Shown piece by piece: positions 7,328-10,898 of a DNA stretch of 10,898 bases. Location: positions 10,497-21,394 of the forward strand of contig PMJK01000066.1 of the NCBI GenBank assembly GCA_003158505.1, in the 5' to 3' direction. Positions within the stretch are counted from its first letter, which is position 1, and every line of letters starts with the position of its first letter. Position numbers and translations under genes: made by a program. The stretch is from Holophagaceae bacterium (GTDB lineage Bacteria > Acidobacteriota > Holophagae > Holophagales > Holophagaceae). The notes under the pieces were generated by a model. That model had not been told where the DNA came from. It worked only from the letters and a program-made list of their open reading frames with translations, and made no database searches.

Positions 7328-7354
7328 CACACATGGGCACCACGTGGCGGGGGC

Positions 7355-7378
7355 CTGGGGGCACGATAGTGCCCCCAG
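7355..7378. repeat. Perfect 10-base inverted repeat
   Basis: CTGGGGGCAC (7355-7364) and GTGCCCCCAG (7369-7378) flank a GATA loop. The stem is perfect over 10 base pairs and has no T tract on either strand. Confidence 0.85.
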
Positions 7379-7392
7379 CGGGGGTGACAGCC

Positions 7393-7434
7393 CTGGCGCG
7401 TCTGCGCGCCGGGGCGCCAGAGGGGCCAGGCCCC
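7393..7434. repeat. Overlapping GC-rich inverted repeats
   Basis: CTGGCGC (7393-7399) can pair with GCGCCAG (7414-7420). Alternatively GGCGCG (7395-7400) pairs with CGCGCC (7405-7410), so two mutually exclusive hairpins are possible. Directly after lies GGGGCC-A-GGCCCC (7422-7434), a near-perfect palindrome. Confidence 0.65.
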
Positions 7435-7447
7435 GATGACCATAGAT

Positions 7448-7473
7448 CCCGGGCTACGCCTGCGTTGCCCGGG
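7448..7473. repeat. Inverted repeat CCCGGGC / GCCCGGG
   Basis: Perfect 7-base arms (7448-7454 and 7467-7473) flank a 12-base loop. It is the penultimate hairpin in the cluster before the GT9 gene. Confidence 0.65.
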
Positions 7474-7476
7474 GGA

Positions 7477-7529
7477 AGTGCACCCCGCCGTCACCGCCCT
7501 TGCTCCAGCTATTTCAGGCGGGGTGCACT
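7477..7529. repeat. Perfect 13-base inverted repeat with 27-base loop
   Basis: AGTGCACCCCGCC (7477-7489) is the exact reverse complement of 7517-7529 (GGCGGGGTGCACT), enclosing a 27-base spacer. It ends 27 bases before the GT9 ATG. If transcribed it would form a strong hairpin in the leader; as DNA it could be a terminal-repeat-like or protein-binding structure. Confidence 0.85.
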
Positions 7530-7556
7530 ACGAATGTGGCAGGTAGGATGGGGGGT

Positions 7557-8555
7557 ATGGATCTGGTTCTGCTCCGCCTCTCCGCCCTCGGCGACATTCT
7601 CCGGGTGCTGCCAGCTTGGGCCAACCTCCATCAAGCTTTTCCTGAGGCGAGGTGCCGGGCCGTGGTGGAGGACCGCCACGCGTTCCTGCTGGATCCATTG
7701 CCCTGGCTGGAACCCGTGGTTGTCCGGCGCAAACGGCTATCGAATCCCTTCACGGCCCTTGGCGAGTTGAAGCGAGTGGCCAAGCTGGTACGGGATAGCA
7801 GTACCAGCCTGGATTTCCACGGCATCCTCAAGGCCGCCCTCATTCCAAGGCTCGCCGCCATCCCTGAGCGATGGGGCGACGGGGTCACCAAGGAGTTCGG
7901 CGGGTTCCTTCAGACCCACCCCATGGCCTTTCGGCACCAGACTCGGTACAGCCAGGCCCTGGGGCTGGCAGACGCCTTTGGGCGCAGCCGTGGTGTCGCG
8001 GGGCTCAGTAAGTTCCATCCCACCTTGAAGAATGTGCCGCTCCCGGATCCTGGCACCATCTGGTCACAGCAGAGGAAGCCCAGGGTGGTCTTGGTGCCGG
8101 GGGCCTCCCGACGGGGGGCCATCAAGCGCTGGCCCCTGCACCACTGGATCACCCTGGTGAGACAGCTAAGGGATCGATGCGATCTGCGCTGGTCCCTGGG
8201 ACCTGAAGAAGAGGAATTGCGGGGTTGGTTGCCGGAGACGACTGGTGTGGCCGCCCTTCCGCGGCTGGGATTCTGGCAACTGGCTTCCGCTCTCCGCCAA
8301 GCGGATCGCGTAATAGCTCCGGATACGGGGCTGCTGCACCTGGCGGTGGTACTGGGGGTTCCCGTCCTGGGGCTCTATGGTTCCAGTGATCCGGTGGTGG
8401 CCGGACTGCCGGAAGGTGCTGGGCGCATCCTTCGCACGGGTATCGCCTGCGCCCCGTGCCGGGAACGGGCCTGCCAGCGGCGGCAATGCATGGAGGAGTT
8501 GTCCCCCGATTTCGTCTTTGCAGTCCTATTGGAAGGGGCCGCTAAGGAATCCTGA
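7557..8555 (+). CDS. Glycosyltransferase family 9 (heptosyltransferase-like)
   Basis: GT9 enzymes (WaaC, WaaF) transfer heptose to the lipopolysaccharide inner core from ADP-heptose in the cytoplasm. This 332-residue protein has the family hallmarks: RLSALGD with Asp13 at the catalytic position; LDFHGILKAALIPRLA (85-100); VVLVPGASRRGAIKRWP (177-193), which carries the donor phosphate-binding Lys/Arg residues; and APDTGLLHLAVVLGVPVLGLYGSSDP (254-279). The C-terminus has four cysteines (298, 301, 306, 311) in CAPC-RERAC-QRRQC, a pattern frequent in GT9 proteins and possibly a metal site. The start at 7557 fits the family N-terminus; an ATG at 7548 and one at 7500 are in frame, but the extra residues look non-coding and 7500 lies inside a hairpin. 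GGGGGG precedes the chosen ATG. The exact sugar and acceptor cannot be told. Its 3' end overlaps the cytochrome gene by 14 bases. Confidence 0.9.
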   Translation: MDLVLLRLSALGDILRVLPAWANLHQAFPEARCRAVVEDRHAFLLDPLPWLEPVVVRRKRLSNPFTALGELKRVAKLVRDSSTSLDFHGILKAALIPRLAAIPERWGDGVTKEFGGFLQTHPMAFRHQTRYSQALGLADAFGRSRGVAGLSKFHPTLKNVPLPDPGTIWSQQRKPRVVLVPGASRRGAIKRWPLHHWITLVRQLRDRCDLRWSLGPEEEELRGWLPETTGVAALPRLGFWQLASALRQADRVIAPDTGLLHLAVVLGVPVLGLYGSSDPVVAGLPEGAGRILRTGIACAPCRERACQRRQCMEELSPDFVFAVLLEGAAKES

Positions 8556-8907
8556 ACTTGTACTCATTCTCGTGGCATTCGAGGCAAACGACCTTGGATG
8601 GCTTGTGTCCGCAATGGCACTCAGTGCAAGGGACCTCTCCCATGTGAGAGTCATGCGGACTGGGCTTCACATTCTTCGTCAGGGCCTTCATGGCCGGGTA
8701 GTCCCCATGGCAGACCATGCACGACTCCGATGCCACGGCCTTCTTTGAGGGTTTCTCCTCCCCGTGGCAGTCGAAGCAGGAGACATGGATGCCTGGCCTT
8801 AGATGGTAACTCGCAATGTACCGACCCTTGGCTTCCTCAGCCCTGGAAGGAAGCGTCGCGGCCAGGGAGCAGAGGAGGAATGCAAAACAGCATTTGAGAT
8901 GCTTCAT
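8542..8907 (-). CDS. Periplasmic tetraheme c-type cytochrome
   Basis: A 121-residue exported cytochrome carrying four CXXCH haem sites: C44-H48 (CFDCH), C63-H67 (CMVCH), C94-H98 (CTECH) and C108-H112 (CLECH). Extra histidines at 35, 41, 85, 88 and 101 could be distal ligands, as in bis-His low-potential haems. Spacing and the segment SPHDSHMGEVPCTECHCGH match the tetraheme domain of Shewanella flavocytochrome c3 and small tetraheme cytochromes (Cytochrom_c3_2-like), but here without a flavin domain. The signal peptide is MKHLKCCFAFLLCSLAATLP followed by SRA, with cleavage near residue 23. The start at 8907 is chosen over the in-frame ATG at 8994 because it begins the signal peptide and has AAGGTG seven bases upstream. 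The role inferred is a periplasmic electron shuttle in anaerobic or metal respiration. Confidence 0.93.
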   Translation of the reverse strand: MKHLKCCFAFLLCSLAATLPSRAEEAKGRYIASYHLRPGIHVSCFDCHGEEKPSKKAVASESCMVCHGDYPAMKALTKNVKPSPHDSHMGEVPCTECHCGHKPSKVVCLECHENEYKFRIP

Positions 8908-9225
8908 GGGAGGGCACCTTGGGTGGTTCAGGGTTTTTGAAATCAGCTGATCTGTGTGGTGACAGTCTACCGCAGGGCAGGTCCAGGCGTCCAAGGGCTG
9001 CCCCTGAGGGGTCCCTGTAGGCCACTACCAAAGTTCCCAGTTGGCACTGGGTGATCAAAATCACTATTCAAGACCTGTCTTGGAGTGCCGATGATGTCAG
9101 GTGTAGGATCATGACCCGTAGGGCTTTTATATATTAATGCTTTGGATCCCCAGCTTCCAACTCGCACTGAGACTGTGTTCTATGTCATAGCAGTACCAAT
9201 GCCATCATTGTCCGAGAGGATTCCC
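8908..9225. promoter_or_regulatory. Divergent control region between cytochrome and PstS-like genes
   Basis: This 318-base region holds no gene. It has a palindrome ATCAGCTGAT (8942-8951), three adjacent palindromes (9036-9082, listed separately), and an AT-rich stretch TTTTATATATTAAT (9125-9138) that contains the -10-like TATATT (9130-9135) and TATTAA (9132-9137). ATGACC (9111-9116) could be a poor -35 for the PstS-like gene, with a spacer of 15 before TATTAA. The same AT stretch could serve the other strand. CTATG-T-CATAG (9180-9190) lies in the leader of the PstS-like gene. Confidence 0.5.
9036..9082. promoter_or_regulatory. Three adjacent palindromes, candidate operators
   Basis: In 47 bases: CCCAGT-TGGC-ACTGGG (9036-9051), GTGAT-CAAA-ATCAC (9051-9064, sharing one G with the first), and CAAGAC-CT-GTCTTG (9069-9082). 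All arms are perfect. The middle one contains TGAT-N4-ATCA, the core of Fnr sites, and fits GTGA-N6-TCAC of Crp sites. They lie about 145 bases upstream of each flanking start codon. Confidence 0.55.
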
Positions 9226-10224
9226 ATGAGAATCAACCGTGCACAGCTGGTTTCAAGCCTCATTCTCGCAGTCGGGGTGTCTGGTCTTGGTTGGCTCCAG
9301 GCCCAGACCGCCCAGGTGCGGGCTAAGGTGTCCTCCGTGATCCCAGTCTACGAACCGAAGGCCCAGATTAAGGGGGCCTTGGACCTCATTGGAACTGATG
9401 CGCTTTCTGATCTCGGCGATGAATGGTCCAGCAGCTTCAGGAAGTTCCATCCTGGATCCAACCTGATCTACCGCCCCAAACTCACGACCGATGCGGTGAA
9501 GAACCTGATAGACGGCACCACCTTGCTGATCATCACGGCCCGTCTGTTCACAGCGGATGAGACCAAAGCCTTCCAGACAAAATACGAGTACATGCCCATG
9601 CGCATCCCGGTCTGTCTGGACGCCAACATCGTATTTGTGAACAAGAACAACCCCATCGCCTCGATCACCATGGAGCAGTTGGATGCCATCTACTCCAAGA
9701 CTCGCCTGAGCGGCGCCAAGGCCCCCGCCCTTACCTGGGGTGACCTTGGATTGAAGGATGAATGGGCTAAACTGCCCATTAATGCCTATACCCGGCAACC
9801 GAGTTCGGCGACGTACGCCTCCGTTGTGGAAAAAGTCGCACTCAACGGTGAATTGCGCCCGGGAATCCTGGAGCGGGCCGACGACTCAGCCCTGGCCGAG
9901 GTCATTACCACGGACCAGGCGGGCATCGCCATCGGCACCATGGCCTCCTGGTACTTCGCCAACAAGGTGCTCCCGGTGGTGCCCGCTCATGTGGATAATG
10001 CCCGTTTTCCGGACCAGGACAACATCACCACCAGCCGGTACCCCATGCCCCGTCTGTACTACGTCTACTTGAACCGGACTCCCGGGGCCATCTTGCCTGC
10101 CCCGGTTAACGAACTCATCCATTTCCTGCTGAGTCTGGAAGGCCAGAACGCCGTAGCCGATTCCGGCCTGTTGCCCGGCCCCCCGGAATTCCTCCAGATC
10201 GCCATCAAGCGCCTGAACCGTTAG
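9226..10224 (+). CDS. PstS-like periplasmic substrate-binding protein
   Basis: Secreted 332-residue protein of the type II periplasmic binding superfamily, resembling PstS phosphate-binding proteins (PBP_like_2). The signal peptide is MRINRAQLVSSLILAVGVSG followed by LGWLQA, with likely cleavage after residue 26. The mature N-terminus has the pattern LIGTDALSDLGDEWSSSFRKFHP (the usual G(S/T)..L...W...F...P). Later come IPVCLDANIVFVNKNNPIASITMEQLDAIYS, typical of this family before the hinge, and YTRQPSSATYASVVEKV, matching the R..SGT..F region that contacts phosphate, though Ser-Ala-Thr replaces Ser-Gly-Thr. The start at 9226 is supported by GAGAGGA six bases upstream; an in-frame ATG at 9142 would bury the signal peptide. 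No pstC, pstA, pstB or phoU is nearby, so the ligand is uncertain: phosphate or another oxyanion. It is divergent from the cytochrome gene. Confidence 0.85.
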   Translation: MRINRAQLVSSLILAVGVSGLGWLQAQTAQVRAKVSSVIPVYEPKAQIKGALDLIGTDALSDLGDEWSSSFRKFHPGSNLIYRPKLTTDAVKNLIDGTTLLIITARLFTADETKAFQTKYEYMPMRIPVCLDANIVFVNKNNPIASITMEQLDAIYSKTRLSGAKAPALTWGDLGLKDEWAKLPINAYTRQPSSATYASVVEKVALNGELRPGILERADDSALAEVITTDQAGIAIGTMASWYFANKVLPVVPAHVDNARFPDQDNITTSRYPMPRLYYVYLNRTPGAILPAPVNELIHFLLSLEGQNAVADSGLLPGPPEFLQIAIKRLNR

Positions 10225-10244
10225 GCCGAAGGGATTCCCTGTCG

Positions 10245-10272
10245 AAAGCGGCCCCAATCGGGGCCGCTTTTT
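10245..10272. terminator. Bidirectional terminator between PstS-like gene and cysS
   Basis: GCGGCCCC (10248-10255) and GGGGCCGC (10260-10267) form a perfect 8-base stem with an AATC loop, followed by five T residues on the plus strand and preceded by AAA. On the minus strand it gives a shorter T tract (three), so it can also end cysS transcription. The two genes converge on it. Confidence 0.9.
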
Positions 10273-10283
10273 CGCGCCTGACC

Positions 10284-10898
10284 CTAGCCCCGGCGCCAGC
10301 CGGTGGTGCCGTCTTTCCTGTCCTCCAGGACGATCCCCAACGTCTTGAGCTGGTCTCGCACCCGGTCGGCCTCGGCCCAGTTCTTTCCGGCCTTGGCGGC
10401 TTTCCGGGCCTCGATGAGGGCCTTCACTTCCGCATCAAGGCCATTCGCCTCGTGAGGCCAGGCCTCGAAGATGGCATTGGTCTCGTCGAGGAATGCCAGT
10501 GCGGCATCCCGCTCCTCGCGGGTGAGCACCACATGGTCATCCTGGACATTGAGATCGCTGATAAGCGTGAATAGGGCTGCCAGGGCTTCCGGTGTATTCA
10601 GATCATCTGCCATGGCTGCCCAGAAGGCTTCCCTTGCGTCATCCAGGCGTTTGGTGGGTTCCTGGGAGGCCTTCCACGGGCCGCCGCCGGCCTGCCCCTC
10701 GCCCTCCATCCGGGTGCGGAAGGCCCGGATGCGCTTGAGGGCGTTCTCAGCCGCTCGCAGACCCTCGAAGCTGAAGTTCAGCACCTTCCGGTAGTGGTTG
10801 CTCTGGATGGCGTAGCGCAGGGCGATGGGATCCACGCCCTTGGCCATGAGGTCCCGAAGGGTGAAGAAATTCCCCAGGCTCTTGGCCATCTTCTGGCC
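10284..10898 (-). CDS. cysS: Cysteinyl-tRNA synthetase, C-terminal part (partial)
   Basis: The 3' part of cysS, cut by the window edge; 204 residues are visible and the frame is open to the last base. The first residues, GQKMAKSLGNFFTLRDL, carry the class I KMSKS signature as KMAKS, so the Rossmann catalytic half with HIGH and the Zn site lies outside. The following helical part (about 25-145) includes MADDLNTPEALAALFTLISDLN, typical of the DALR-like domain of CysRS. The end, EARKAAKAGKNWAEADRVRDQL and then a DGTTGWRRG terminus, is the standard C-terminal signature. The enzyme attaches cysteine to tRNA-Cys in the cytoplasm. Alanine in place of the first serine of KMSKS is a natural variant and leaves both lysines in place. 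Its stop is 12 bases from the shared terminator. Confidence 0.95.
   Translation of the reverse strand, partial: GQKMAKSLGNFFTLRDLMAKGVDPIALRYAIQSNHYRKVLNFSFEGLRAAENALKRIRAFRTRMEGEGQAGGGPWKASQEPTKRLDDAREAFWAAMADDLNTPEALAALFTLISDLNVQDDHVVLTREERDAALAFLDETNAIFEAWPHEANGLDAEVKALIEARKAAKAGKNWAEADRVRDQLKTLGIVLEDRKDGTTGWRRG

Larger units (their letters stand above)
7281..7556. other. Divergent intergenic region, rich in hairpins
   Basis: This 276-base gap lies between divergent starts (acyltransferase minus, GT9 plus) and should hold both promoters, but no clear -35/-10 pair is visible. It has no credible gene. Most of 7311-7529 is made of consecutive inverted repeats. None is followed by a T tract, so they are not ordinary terminators. 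Confidence 0.6.

Noticed and set aside
7355..7378. The 10-base hairpin as a terminator.
   Set aside because: No T tract follows on either strand, and no gene ends nearby.
7311..7529. CRISPR array.
   Set aside because: The hairpins differ in sequence and there is no regular repeat-spacer pattern.
8908..8994. N-terminal extension of the cytochrome.
   Set aside because: It includes a promoter-like region and a palindrome; the ATG at 8907 has AAGGTG upstream and starts a signal peptide.
9171..9190. Possible Pho box in the leader of the PstS-like gene (CTGTGTT and ATGTCAT).
   Set aside because: The two repeats are 9 bases apart, not the 11 expected for PhoB, and the first matches poorly. The CTATG-T-CATAG dyad explains the segment as well.
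9142..9225. N-terminal extension of the PstS-like protein.
   Set aside because: The ATG at 9226 has a good ribosome binding site and starts a Sec signal peptide; the extension does not look coding.

Overview
The window looks like a chromosomal segment of a GC-rich, free-living Gram-negative bacterium with an anaerobic respiratory lifestyle. A small secreted tetraheme c-type cytochrome, a heptosyltransferase-like enzyme and several Sec signal peptides all point that way. The combination recalls Acidobacteriota of the Holophaga/Geothrix type, but this is an inference from gene style and not a database match. No phage, transposase, CRISPR array, tRNA or rRNA is visible, and base composition and codon style look even across the genes.

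Layout: (1) 183-1910, plus strand: a complete NAD-type malic enzyme followed by a UUCG-loop terminator. (2) 2205-7280, minus strand: a co-oriented series read from right to left. It comprises a membrane-anchored hexapeptide acyltransferase, a secreted helical protein of unknown function, RNase R, RuvC (start codon overlapping the RNase R stop as ATGA), and last a separate 66-residue ORF with its own upstream palindromes and terminator. (3) 7281-7556: a divergent intergenic region packed with perfect inverted repeats. (4) 7557-8555, plus strand: a GT9 (heptosyltransferase-type) glycosyltransferase whose 3' end overlaps, tail to tail, the minus-strand tetraheme cytochrome gene (8542-8907). (5) 8908-9225: a 318-base divergent control region with three neighbouring palindromes. 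(6) 9226-10224, plus strand: an orphan PstS-like substrate-binding protein. It converges on (7) the 3' part of cysS (10284-10898, minus), and the two share a bidirectional terminator.

Functionally the genes are mixed: central carbon metabolism (malic enzyme), RNA decay and recombination (rnr-ruvC), envelope construction (acyltransferase, GT9), periplasmic electron transfer and ligand binding (cytochrome, PstS-like protein) and translation (cysS). The best candidate regulatory link is a palindrome of the form GTGAT-N4-ATCAC. It occurs both upstream of the 66-residue ORF and between the cytochrome and PstS-like genes, and it resembles Crp/Fnr-family sites.

I found no convincing new multi-gene system. 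The most notable items are this shared palindrome, the hairpin cluster at 7311-7529, and a palindrome-rich extra segment inside the RNase R reading frame.
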